Origin: an uncultured Lachnospiraceae bacterium
Lineage (GTDB): Bacteria > Bacillota > Clostridia > Lachnospirales > Lachnospiraceae
Assembly: GCA_910585465.1 (NCBI GenBank)
Contig: CAJUEW010000002.1
Location: 248,001 to 312,000, forward strand
Direction: 5' to 3'
DNA: 64,000 nucleotides
Shown here: positions 26,329-34,477 of the stretch, piece after piece
Position numbering within the stretch: position 1 is the stretch's first letter
Layout of the letters: each line of letters begins with the position of its first letter
The notes under the pieces: model-generated
What the model saw: the letters and a program-made list of their open reading frames with translations, nothing else
Database searches by the model: none
Told to the model about the DNA's origin: nothing
Translations under genes and position numbers: made by a program

Positions 26329-28518
26329 TTATTGCTTTTTCTGGAAATAAAACTGGAATGCCGTATACTCAGGAACCTCCCGGTTCACAGGCAGGCCCGC
26401 ATTCATCAGGGCGGAACCGGAATAAGCCGTTTCTCCTCCGTTGACAGTGTACATGGCATCCGCCTCCAGCCCTTTGGCACGGATATATTCCTGAGGCCCA
26501 TTGCAGGTAAGATTTGTCACCACCACACTCAAAAGAGATTCGTTTTTATCCTTTGTTACATGCTGCCATGCAGTCATGTTGCCTGGTTCAAACGGATTGG
26601 TGAGCCGGTAATAATCTCCGTCAAAAATAATATGATAATATTTACGGAACAGCTCGCTTTGTTCCCTGCACAGCTCCTGATCCTCCACCGAAAGACGGGT
26701 GGCATCCAGTTCATAGCCGAACGTACCGCACATAGCAACCACTGCCTTTGTCTTCAGCGGAACCAGCCTGCCGCTGTCAGAAATATGGGCGCCCATAGTA
26801 GAAACCGGATATACAAAGGATGTCCCGTAATGAAGCTTCAGCCGGTCAACGGGATGGTTGTTGTCGCTCACCCAATACTGGGGATAGTAATGCAGCATAG
26901 CCGGATCATAGCGCCCGCCTCCTCCGCTGCAGCCCTCGAACAAAATATCCGGATGGGTTTTGATAATTCCGTCCATGACCCGGTACAGGCCAAGAATATA
27001 ACGATGATAGACCTCGCCCTGCTTTTCTGCAGGCAGCTCATTGGACCAGATATCGGTAAGGGAACGGTTAATATCCCATTTTACATAGAAAATGTCGGCG
27101 CTGTCGAGAACCGTATTTATTTTTCCGATCAGATAATCCTGCACATCCCTGCGGCTCATGTCAAGAACCATCTGATTGCGGCTGCGCACTGCAGGGCGGC
27201 CCGGAATCTGCATGGTCCATTCCGGATGGGCACGGTAAAGATCGCTGTCCTCAGAAACCATTTCCGGCTCAAACCAGATGCCGAATTTCATTCCCAGCTT
27301 ATGAATCTGCTCCACTAACTGATGCAGACCGCATTTAATCTTATTTTCATTCACATACCAGTCGCCCAGACTGCTGTTGTCATCATCCCGTTTTCCGAAC
27401 CAGCCGTCATCCATAACAAGAAGATCAACTCCCATTTTTTTTGCCGCTCTGGCAATTTCCACCAGCTTTACGTCGTCAAAATCCATAAAAGCAGCTTCCC
27501 AGCTATTGATTAAAACCGGCCGTCTCACATCTTTTACAAACTTGCTTTTGCACAGATTTGATCGATAAAAATCATGATACAGATGGGAAAGTCCCGTAAA
27601 GCCATGCTCCGTAAAAGCCATTACAACCTCCGGCCCCTCAAATACCTCCTGAGGCTTTACTTCATAATCAAACTGTTTTGGATGGATTCCCATCACAAGA
27701 CGGAGCTGATCATACTGGTCAAGTTCAGCCTCTGCCAGAAAATTGCCGCTGTACATCAGAGAAAATCCATAGCATTTACCATAGTCTTCCGTTGTATCTT
27801 TGTCACACAGAATCACGAATGGATTTTGCTGATGGCTTGAGGAGCCGCGGACACTGCCGATCGTATGGATATGATGAGTCATATGCTGGCGTTCCACCTG
27901 ACGCTCCTGCCCGTAGCGGCCCGGAAGACTGACCAGATCAAAATTTTTTCCATTTAGGAAGTCAAGGCAGACGGACATAATTTTTCTGATATGGACAGAA
28001 GCTTCCCCGCGGTTGATAACCTTAACCGCACGAGTGATGATATCTGCCTCTTCAAACACGCTGTACAGGAGAACCACCTTCACATTACTTACTTTGTCAC
28101 ATAAAGTAAGCTCCAGAGTATCCACCGTATCCTCTTTGCAGGCAAACACGCATGGAAGCGTATCCAGTTGATATTTTCCCTTTAAAATTTTAAAATCAGC
28201 AGTTTTTCCATTGAAAGAATAGCTGCCGTCGCTGTTTACTATTTCAATGCTGGCAGTCCGGAAATCTCCCTGCTGCTGTGTGCTGAATTCCTGGGGCTGC
28301 GCATCCAGGGAAAAGGTTCTGGCATTTCTGGATTCATATGGATTCCCCGAAAAACCGCGGTCATACTGCATAATCTGATAACTCATGTCCGCGTCACAGA
28401 TGCCCGGCCCATAATACAGATGAAGCAGGTAATCCAGATTTCCGATTTTCATCTGGTAGGATGAATTCTTTGTGTGCAAGGTAATTGTTTTGTTTTTTTC
28501 GTTGAAAATAATTCCCAT
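26329..28518 (-). CDS. GH36 alpha-galactosidase
   Basis: 729 residues, normal for GH36. It reads the whole frame from MGIIFNEKNK. The core barrel carries LLVMDDGWFGKRDDDNSSLGDW (368-387), YVKWDINR with nucleophile Asp482, and SDNNHPVDR with acid/base Asp552; the Gly-rich CSGGGGRYD near 530 is also family-typical. No signal peptide, so intracellular: it would hydrolyse alpha-1,6 galactosides (melibiose, raffinose) after uptake. No sugar transporter sits next to it, so its sugar import is encoded elsewhere. An extended -10 (TGTTATAAT, plus-strand 28598-28606) lies about 85 nt upstream on its own strand. Confidence 0.95.
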   Translation of the reverse strand: MGIIFNEKNKTITLHTKNSSYQMKIGNLDYLLHLYYGPGICDADMSYQIMQYDRGFSGNPYESRNARTFSLDAQPQEFSTQQQGDFRTASIEIVNSDGSYSFNGKTADFKILKGKYQLDTLPCVFACKEDTVDTLELTLCDKVSNVKVVLLYSVFEEADIITRAVKVINRGEASVHIRKIMSVCLDFLNGKNFDLVSLPGRYGQERQVERQHMTHHIHTIGSVRGSSSHQQNPFVILCDKDTTEDYGKCYGFSLMYSGNFLAEAELDQYDQLRLVMGIHPKQFDYEVKPQEVFEGPEVVMAFTEHGFTGLSHLYHDFYRSNLCKSKFVKDVRRPVLINSWEAAFMDFDDVKLVEIARAAKKMGVDLLVMDDGWFGKRDDDNSSLGDWYVNENKIKCGLHQLVEQIHKLGMKFGIWFEPEMVSEDSDLYRAHPEWTMQIPGRPAVRSRNQMVLDMSRRDVQDYLIGKINTVLDSADIFYVKWDINRSLTDIWSNELPAEKQGEVYHRYILGLYRVMDGIIKTHPDILFEGCSGGGGRYDPAMLHYYPQYWVSDNNHPVDRLKLHYGTSFVYPVSTMGAHISDSGRLVPLKTKAVVAMCGTFGYELDATRLSVEDQELCREQSELFRKYYHIIFDGDYYRLTNPFEPGNMTAWQHVTKDKNESLLSVVVTNLTCNGPQEYIRAKGLEADAMYTVNGGETAYSGSALMNAGLPVNREVPEYTAFQFYFQKKQ

Positions 28519-28752
28519 AGTAGTCCCTCTGTAGTTTATATTTTGTATGGAGCGCCGGCCTGACAGAGTATTAGGTAAACAGATCCGACGCTACTATATT
28601 ATAACATAAACAGAAAAAATTTCATTTGACAGATCGCGGGAAATCAGAAGCCTTTTTTGTGAGCTTTCACTAATTGTAAAATACGGCAAATTATTCATTT
28701 GGTCAGATTGCACTTATATCAAAAAAAATTTTTTACAATTCGTAAATCCCTT

Positions 28753-28802
28753 AAAACTGGATTGCTTAAAAATAACAAAACTGGATATTTCAATCAATCC
28801 AG
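28753..28802 (+). promoter_or_regulatory. Repeated operator-like sequence before the ECF gene
   Basis: AAAACTGGAT occurs at 28753-28762 and 28777-28786 (24-bp period). CTGGATTG (28757-28764) also pairs with CAATCCAG (28795-28802). A weak promoter (TTTCAA, 17 bp, TAGTAT) overlaps the end. The other ~230 nt of the 331-nt gap hold only a long-range AATTGTAAAA / TTTTACAATT repeat and the alpha-galactosidase promoter. Confidence 0.5.
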
Positions 28803-28849
28803 ATGTGGGGTAGTATATCCGTAATTTAAAAACGAGGAGGTCTCATATC

Positions 28850-29380
28850 ATGGGTACAAAAGAAGCAGCGGTAAATAAAAATAATCTTTCCGTCTCCGAG
28901 ATAGCGGTTACCGGAGTCTGTATTGCACTGACATTTCTTGCAACCGGATTTATCAATATCCGGCTGCCGATTGCTTCCAACGGAGGCTTGGTACATTTGG
29001 GAAATGTGCCCCTGTTCCTGGCAGCAATTATTTACGGAAAACGGACCGGGGCCTTAGCCGGAGCCTTCGGCATGGCGCTGTTTGACCTGATGGGAGGATG
29101 GGTGCTCTGGGCGCCGTTTACTTTTGTGACTGCCGGCCTGATGGGTTTCACAGCAGGAGCAATTACAGAGAAGCACCAGGGCTTTGTCTGGAATGCGCTG
29201 TCAATCGCAGCCGCATGTGTGATTAAAATCGCAGGCTACTATATTGCGGAGGGTATCATCTACGGCAACTGGATTACGCCTGTAATGTCCATTCCGGGCA
29301 ATCTGGTTCAGATTGGTGTTGCAGCCATTCTCGTTCTTCCGGCGGCGGAAGCAATAAGAAGAGCGGTCCGGAAAGCATAA
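28850..29380 (+). CDS. ECF transporter S component (vitamin-type substrate unknown)
   Basis: 176 residues, six hydrophobic helices, matching the substrate-specific subunit of energy-coupling factor transporters: ITVAGVCIALTFLATGFINIRLP, then GLVHLGNVPLFLAAIIYGKRTGALAGAFGMALFDLMGGW, a signature of this family. It uses a shared EcfA-EcfA'-EcfT module encoded elsewhere. The gene is followed 19 nt later by a class V aminotransferase and preceded by repeated operator-like sequences, so the substrate may be a cofactor or its precursor; a vitamin B6 vitamer is a guess from context. RBS AGGAGG. Confidence 0.85.
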   Translation: MGTKEAAVNKNNLSVSEIAVTGVCIALTFLATGFINIRLPIASNGGLVHLGNVPLFLAAIIYGKRTGALAGAFGMALFDLMGGWVLWAPFTFVTAGLMGFTAGAITEKHQGFVWNALSIAAACVIKIAGYYIAEGIIYGNWITPVMSIPGNLVQIGVAAILVLPAAEAIRRAVRKA

Positions 29381-29399
29381 CAGGAGAGGAGGAATCAAA

Positions 29400-30488
29400 A
29401 TGTATAAGCTTATGACCCCCGGACCCACACAGGTCCGCGAAAATGTCCGGATGGCGAGAAGCCGGGTCTGCACAAACCCGGACCTGGATCCGGAATTTTA
29501 TGATTATTATAAAAAAACATGTGAATTGATCAGTGAGCTTCTGAAAACAAAAAATGAAACGCTGATTCTGGACGGAGAAGGGATTCTGGGACTGGAGGCT
29601 GCATGTGCTTCCCTTACGGAACCCGGAGACTCTGTTCTTGTGATAGACAATGGAGTCTATGGAAAGGGCTTTGCAGATTTTGCCGCCATGTACGGCGCAA
29701 AGGTTACCTTTTATACGGCCCCTTATACGAAGGCTGTTGATATGGATGAATTTCGCGCCTTTCTGAAGAAAAAACATGATTTTAAATACGCTTCCTTTGT
29801 TCACTGCGATACGCCCAGCGGGGTTTTAAATCCGGTGGAGGAGATGGGGCAGGAGCTCCACAAATACGGCATATTAAGCGTAGTGGATTCTGTGTCTGCT
29901 ATGTTCGGAGAACCGCTCGATGTGGATGCAGGTAAGCTGGATCTTGTATGCGGAGGCTCCCAAAAGGCGCTCTCCGCACCTCCGGGGCTGGCCTTTGTTA
30001 CAATCAGCGAGGCTGCAAAAGAAGCTATGGAGCGCCGGCTGACGCCGATTGCCTCCTTCTACGCGAATCTTCTCGTTTTTAAGGATTATTATAATAATCA
30101 GTGGTTTCCCTATACGATGCCCATCAGTGATATCTACGGACTGCGGACTGCTTTGGAAAATGTAAAGGCGGACACCGGCCGCTATGAACGCCATGCAAGG
30201 CTTGGCAAGCTGACCAGACAGAGGGTACGGCATATGGGGCTTTCTCTGTATTTGGAAAATGGTTATTCCAATACAGTTACAGTGATCCGGGTTCCGGAGG
30301 GTATCAATGCCTCTGAAATTCTGGAGGCCATGAAAAAAGAACATCATATCATGATTGCCGGAAGCTTTGATGTGCTGACCGGACAGGTGATCCGCATCGG
30401 ACATATGGGGGAAAATGCCAATGAAAAAGATGTGCTGGAAACGCTTGAAGCATTGGAGAATGTTATGGCGGCATATATAAAACAATAA
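29400..30488 (+). CDS. Class V PLP aminotransferase (alanine-glyoxylate / serine-pyruvate type)
   Basis: 362 residues, full length for the family. Motifs: MTPGPTQV at the N-terminus, HCDTPSGV (135-142), VVDSVSAMFGEP with Asp163 facing the PLP nitrogen, and SQKALSAPPG with Schiff-base Lys189. It catalyses a transamination, most often alanine or serine with glyoxylate or pyruvate; the same fold includes pyridoxamine-pyruvate aminotransferase. It is transcribed with the ECF S component (19-nt gap), which may import the vitamer or amino acid it uses. The actual substrate pair cannot be set from sequence. Confidence 0.9.
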   Translation: MYKLMTPGPTQVRENVRMARSRVCTNPDLDPEFYDYYKKTCELISELLKTKNETLILDGEGILGLEAACASLTEPGDSVLVIDNGVYGKGFADFAAMYGAKVTFYTAPYTKAVDMDEFRAFLKKKHDFKYASFVHCDTPSGVLNPVEEMGQELHKYGILSVVDSVSAMFGEPLDVDAGKLDLVCGGSQKALSAPPGLAFVTISEAAKEAMERRLTPIASFYANLLVFKDYYNNQWFPYTMPISDIYGLRTALENVKADTGRYERHARLGKLTRQRVRHMGLSLYLENGYSNTVTVIRVPEGINASEILEAMKKEHHIMIAGSFDVLTGQVIRIGHMGENANEKDVLETLEALENVMAAYIKQ

Positions 30489-30499
30489 AATATTTAGAA

Positions 30500-30528
30500 T
30501 TGTTAAATTCTCATTTTTGTGATAGAAT
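30500..30528 (+). promoter_or_regulatory. Promoter for the DUF1266 lipoprotein gene
   Basis: TTGTTA (30500-30505), 17-bp spacer, TAGAAT (30523-30528), about 80 nt before the start at 30608. Confidence 0.6.
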
Positions 30529-30607
30529 ACCCATGGTGCGTATGAAATATACAGAAATTTTTTATGCGCACTATGATATTTTACTATTTATGAAAGGAAA
30601 TAAGGGT

Positions 30608-31843
30608 ATGAAAACGAAAAGATGCAGAAAAGTATGGGGTACAGCCTTTCTGATTCTTATGCTTGCTGCCATGATGCTGCAAGGATGCGGCGGAGGCTCC
30701 AAAAAGTCAACTGAGGACTGGTTAAAGGAAATGAAGGAATTTTCCACTCCGGACGGGGTAACCTCCTTATATCTGAAGCAGTCTTGGATTACCGAGGATC
30801 TGGGAGCTGATACCTTTCTGGCGGCAGGGGAAGAGAACGGAAGCGAAGCAGTTCTTTTACTGTCATTCCCGAAAACAGGCCTGTATCAGGTGGACAGCAT
30901 GGACTCTCTGAAATCTTATATGGAGAGTAATTACCAGGCAAAGGATGCAGAGCCGGTAGAAGAATTTGATGTCCCGGGAATGTCGAATGTGGAGGCTTTG
31001 ACCTGTAATATTTCAATGGGAGGCCAGTCCGCACAGGCATGTCTTGTCTACGGAGAGACAGACTATGCATACTATTCCATAGGATATGTAGCCCAGAAAA
31101 TCAATGACAAAATGATCAGCTCTTTTAAAGCATCCTGCTCTAAATTCCATGAAGAGATCACAGAGGCCGAGGATCGGACTACTGTGGAGCTGACCGATAC
31201 CGTGAAATGGTTCAATGCATCCTATGCAATTCTGACAGAGATCAACGGCGGTGATTACAACCGCTTTGCAGGAACTCCTGCCAATGATGACAGCATGACC
31301 GTAAATAAGCAGTCGCTGGAAGAGTGGTGGAGCGTAACAGACCGCGCGTCCGCAGACGAGACGCTGGACTGGATTCTGACAGAAGGACACCGCACCGGCT
31401 TTGCAGATAATATGAAAGCCCTGGAGGAAAGCGGAATCGGACAAGTTTCTGCAGAGGAACGGGTTTCTTATATACTGGAGAATTTCAGTGTAAGTTCGGA
31501 AGAGGCACAGGGATATGCGGACAACTATGCAATTTATGAACAATATGGAGAGCATGCTATTGACGGATGGGACTATTGCCGTGCCATGAATCTGATGAGC
31601 TTTTATTATCTGGCCGGATATTATACCGAGGAAGAAGCTCTGGACAAATCTTTAGAAATCGCGCAGACTATGCAGCCGCTTTTTGAATCCTGGGATGCCC
31701 TGATCGAGAGCTATATGCTTGGCTATGAATACTGGGCGGAAGAGAGCAGCAGTGAGCGCCGGGCTGTTTATGAGGATCTGAAAGCAAGGGACGACAATCC
31801 TTACCAGGTAGATTACCATACAGCACTGGAAAAAACCTGGTAG
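30608..31843 (+). CDS. DUF1266-type lipoprotein
   Basis: 411 residues from the ATG at 30608. The N-terminus is a lipoprotein signal: Lys-rich MKTKRCRKVWG, hydrophobic FLILMLAAMML, and lipobox LQGC with the acylated Cys. The middle resembles a lipoprotein beta domain; the C-terminal 200 residues match DUF1266 (EEWWSVTDRASADETLDWILTEGHR, AIDGWDYCRAMNLMSFYYLAGYYTEEEAL, FESWDALIESYMLGYEYW). DUF1266 proteins are of unknown function, some in contact-dependent or toxin-immunity contexts. It would sit outside, anchored in the membrane. It has its own promoter and terminator. Confidence 0.85.
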   Translation: MKTKRCRKVWGTAFLILMLAAMMLQGCGGGSKKSTEDWLKEMKEFSTPDGVTSLYLKQSWITEDLGADTFLAAGEENGSEAVLLLSFPKTGLYQVDSMDSLKSYMESNYQAKDAEPVEEFDVPGMSNVEALTCNISMGGQSAQACLVYGETDYAYYSIGYVAQKINDKMISSFKASCSKFHEEITEAEDRTTVELTDTVKWFNASYAILTEINGGDYNRFAGTPANDDSMTVNKQSLEEWWSVTDRASADETLDWILTEGHRTGFADNMKALEESGIGQVSAEERVSYILENFSVSSEEAQGYADNYAIYEQYGEHAIDGWDYCRAMNLMSFYYLAGYYTEEEALDKSLEIAQTMQPLFESWDALIESYMLGYEYWAEESSSERRAVYEDLKARDDNPYQVDYHTALEKTW

Positions 31844-31876
31844 TATGAAAGCTCTGCTGTAAATTGTATATTTTTT

Positions 31877-31920
31877 AATCCCCTATTGCACAGAAATGGT
31901 GTTTTAGGGGATTTTTTATT
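31877..31920 (+). terminator. Terminator after the DUF1266 gene
   Basis: AATCCCCT (31877-31884) pairs with AGGGGATT (31906-31913), then TTTTATT; the 21-nt loop is long. Confidence 0.75.
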
Positions 31921-31971
31921 GCCGCGGACGTTTTTTATTTACAGACTCTGTCAGCCACAGGACGGTCAAAA

Positions 31972-32000
31972 TTGATTTTCCCTTTGTTTTATGATATAGT
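31972..32000 (+). promoter_or_regulatory. Promoter for miaB
   Basis: TTGATT (31972-31977), 17-bp spacer, TATAGT (31995-32000), 36 nt before the miaB start. Confidence 0.6.
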
Positions 32001-32035
32001 GATAAGACGATTTTATCATGGAGGAACGTTTAAAA

Positions 32036-33475
32036 ATGTATAGACTGGACACGATAGATTTAAATAAACCCGCGCCTGCCGACGAACCGATGCGGCAATA
32101 TTATTTTATAAAAAAAGCCAGGAGCTATGTACAGAAAGAATCGGAAAAGCTTGGAAGGCCGCTGACTTCGGCTGTCATAACGTTCGGGTGTCAGATGAAT
32201 GCCCGGGACTCCGAGAAGCTCTCCGGCATCCTGCGTGAAATAGGCTATGTGGAAACAAAAAACGAGGATGCGGACTTTGTTATCTACAATACATGTACGA
32301 TCCGGGAAAACGCAAATCTCCGGGTATACGGCCGTCTGGGTGTGCTGCATGGATATAAGAAAAAAAATCCTCATATGAAAATTGCCCTCTGCGGCTGTAT
32401 GATGCAGGAAACCGAAGTAGTGGAAAAGCTTCAGAAAAGCTACCGTTTTGTGGATTTGATTTTCGGAACCCACAATATTTTCAAGTTCGCGGAGCTTCTT
32501 ACAGAAGCCTTTGAAGCAGACCGTATGGTGATTGATGTCTGGAAGGATACTGACAAGATTGTGGAGGAGCTTCCGGTTGAACGCAAATACCCATTTAAAT
32601 CCGGCGTCAACATTATGTTCGGCTGCAATAATTTCTGCAGCTACTGTATTGTTCCTTATGTAAGAGGGCGGGAAAGAAGCCGGGAACCAGGGGACATTCT
32701 CCGGGAGATAAAGGAGCTGGCGGATAATGGTGTAAAGGAAGTAATGCTTCTGGGACAGAATGTAAACTCCTACGGAAAAAATCTGGAAAACCCCATTGCT
32801 TTTGCAGAGCTTCTGCGTATGGCTGAGAAAATAAAAGGAATTGAACGCATCCGGTTTATGACCTCCCATCCAAAGGATTTATCTGATGAACTGATTCAGG
32901 TTATGGCAGAATCACAGAAGATTTGCAGGCATCTGCACCTTCCTCTGCAGTCCGGAAGCACCCGGCTTTTAAAGATTATGAACCGGAAATATACAAAAGA
33001 GCAATACCTGGAGCTGACAGAAAAAGTCCGTACAGCCATCCCGGATATTGCTCTGACTACAGATATCATCGTCGGTTTTCCTGGTGAGACAGAAGAGGAT
33101 TTCCAGGAGACGCTGGAGGTGGTGCGTAAGGTTCGTTATGACAGTGCCTTTACTTTTATATACAGCAAAAGAACCGGAACCCTGGCTGCCGGGATGGACA
33201 ATCAGATACCGGAAAACGTAGTTAAGGATCGTTTTGACCGGTTATTAAAAGAAGTGCAGGATATTTCCAGAAGGATGGCAGAACGTTTCACAGGGACTGA
33301 CCAGCAGGTGCTGGTGGAAGAGCCGGACAGCCAGATGGAAGGATATCTGACCGGACGGCTGAGCAACAATCATGTGGTGCATTTCCGGGGAGATGTGTCT
33401 CTGATCGGCTGTCTGGTGAATGTTCATTTGGATGAATGCCGGGGATTTTATTATATGGGCCGTCTGGTAAATTAA
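32036..33475 (+). CDS. miaB: tRNA-2-methylthio-N6-dimethylallyladenosine synthase MiaB
   Basis: 479 residues from the ATG at 32036, chosen because GGAGG at 32020-32024 gives 11-nt spacing; the ATG at 32018 has no ribosome-binding site. The N-terminal UPF0004 domain holds Cys52, Cys87 and Cys121 (ITFGCQMN, YNTCTIRENA, LCGCMMQ), ligands of the auxiliary [4Fe-4S] cluster. The radical SAM motif is FGCNNFCSYCIVPYVRGRERSR (Cys197, 201, 204). The TRAM domain closes the protein. It methylthiolates A37 in tRNAs reading UNN codons. It is followed by a YitT gene 27 nt later. Confidence 0.95.
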   Translation: MYRLDTIDLNKPAPADEPMRQYYFIKKARSYVQKESEKLGRPLTSAVITFGCQMNARDSEKLSGILREIGYVETKNEDADFVIYNTCTIRENANLRVYGRLGVLHGYKKKNPHMKIALCGCMMQETEVVEKLQKSYRFVDLIFGTHNIFKFAELLTEAFEADRMVIDVWKDTDKIVEELPVERKYPFKSGVNIMFGCNNFCSYCIVPYVRGRERSREPGDILREIKELADNGVKEVMLLGQNVNSYGKNLENPIAFAELLRMAEKIKGIERIRFMTSHPKDLSDELIQVMAESQKICRHLHLPLQSGSTRLLKIMNRKYTKEQYLELTEKVRTAIPDIALTTDIIVGFPGETEEDFQETLEVVRKVRYDSAFTFIYSKRTGTLAAGMDNQIPENVVKDRFDRLLKEVQDISRRMAERFTGTDQQVLVEEPDSQMEGYLTGRLSNNHVVHFRGDVSLIGCLVNVHLDECRGFYYMGRLVN

Positions 33476-33502
33476 GTAACAATGCCGGAAAGGGAGAAGA
33501 GA

Positions 33503-34366
33503 ATGAAAAAAACATGGTTACGCACAATCCGGGATATGCTTATTATTGCATTCGCAGCATTTATTTATGCTGCGGGTATCAGCCTGTTTCTGGATCCGAA
33601 CAATCTGGCTCCCGGCGGAGTGACGGGAATCTCTGTTATTTTAAACCGGCTAAGCGGAATTGAGACAGGAACTCTTTACTTCCTGCTGAACGTTCCGATT
33701 GTGCTGCTGGGCATATGGAAATTCGGCTGGCGGTTCATCATAAAAACCGCCTACGCAATAGCACTGACTTCCTTTTTTACCAACCTTCTGTCCGGACAGA
33801 AAGCATTGACAGAGGACCCTCTTCTGGCAGCGCTGGCTGGCGGCGTGCTGATTGCCTGCGGCATTGGCCTTGTGTTTAAAACCGGAGCCACCACCGGAGG
33901 AATGGACATTATCATTAAGATTATCCGGCAGAAATACAAATATCTGAAGACAGGCTTCTTATTTCAGTGCACGGATATGAGTATTGTTGCGGTTTCAGGC
34001 TTTATTTTCCGGGATCTGAATATTGCTCTGTATGCTCTGATAGCAGTACTGATCAGCGGAAGAGCGCTGGACTATATTCTCTATGGCCAGGATGAGGCCA
34101 GAATGGTTTATATCATTACCGGAAAGCCTCTTGAGGTAGGCAGAAAAATTCTGGAAAGTCTGGAGGTAGGCATTACTTATCTGCACGGAAAGGGCGGCTG
34201 GACAGGACAGGAAAAGCAGGTTATTTTCTGTGTGGTCCGCAAACAGCTCGCTCCCCGTGTGGAAGAGATTGTCAAGGAAGAGGATCCGGCGGCATTTATG
34301 ATCATCACAAGCGCCAGTGAGATCTACGGAGAAGGATATAAGGATTTATTTGCAGAGACATTATAG
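33503..34366 (+). CDS. YitT family membrane protein (DUF161/DUF2179)
   Basis: 287 residues, start at the second ATG (33503), where AGGGAG sits 6 nt upstream. Six predicted membrane helices (AFAAFIYAAGISLFLDPNNLAPGGVTGISVILN, LLAALAGGVLIACGIGLVFKTGATTGGMDII) form the YitT/DUF161 part, and a C-terminal DUF2179 domain (about residue 200 on) follows. The role of YitT is unknown. It may form an operon with miaB but has no obvious function with it. The terminator after it is not clear. Confidence 0.9.
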   Translation: MKKTWLRTIRDMLIIAFAAFIYAAGISLFLDPNNLAPGGVTGISVILNRLSGIETGTLYFLLNVPIVLLGIWKFGWRFIIKTAYAIALTSFFTNLLSGQKALTEDPLLAALAGGVLIACGIGLVFKTGATTGGMDIIIKIIRQKYKYLKTGFLFQCTDMSIVAVSGFIFRDLNIALYALIAVLISGRALDYILYGQDEARMVYIITGKPLEVGRKILESLEVGITYLHGKGGWTGQEKQVIFCVVRKQLAPRVEEIVKEEDPAAFMIITSASEIYGEGYKDLFAETL

Positions 34367-34394
34367 AAAATATTTTCTTTATCCTCAAATGCTC

Positions 34395-34432
34395 TTGCAT
34401 CTTTCTCTGATAAGTGATACTATATTTAGTGC
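34395..34432 (+). promoter_or_regulatory. nrdD promoter with NrdR-like box
   Basis: TTGCAT (34395-34400), 17-bp spacer, TACTAT (34418-34423). ATACTATATTTAGTGC (34417-34432) resembles the NrdR box ACACTATATATAGTGT and overlaps the -10. A second, weak copy falls 31 bp later (34448-34463); the pair spacing fits NrdR sites but the second match is poor. Confidence 0.6.
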
Positions 34433-34477
34433 AAATATAAAAGCAATCATACCAGATATGGACTTGGAGGGAACAGA

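Noticed and set aside
26302..27318. Long plus-strand frame opposite the alpha-galactosidase gene
   Set aside because: It is fully antisense to a gene with intact GH36 motifs and shows no family pattern or ribosome-binding site.
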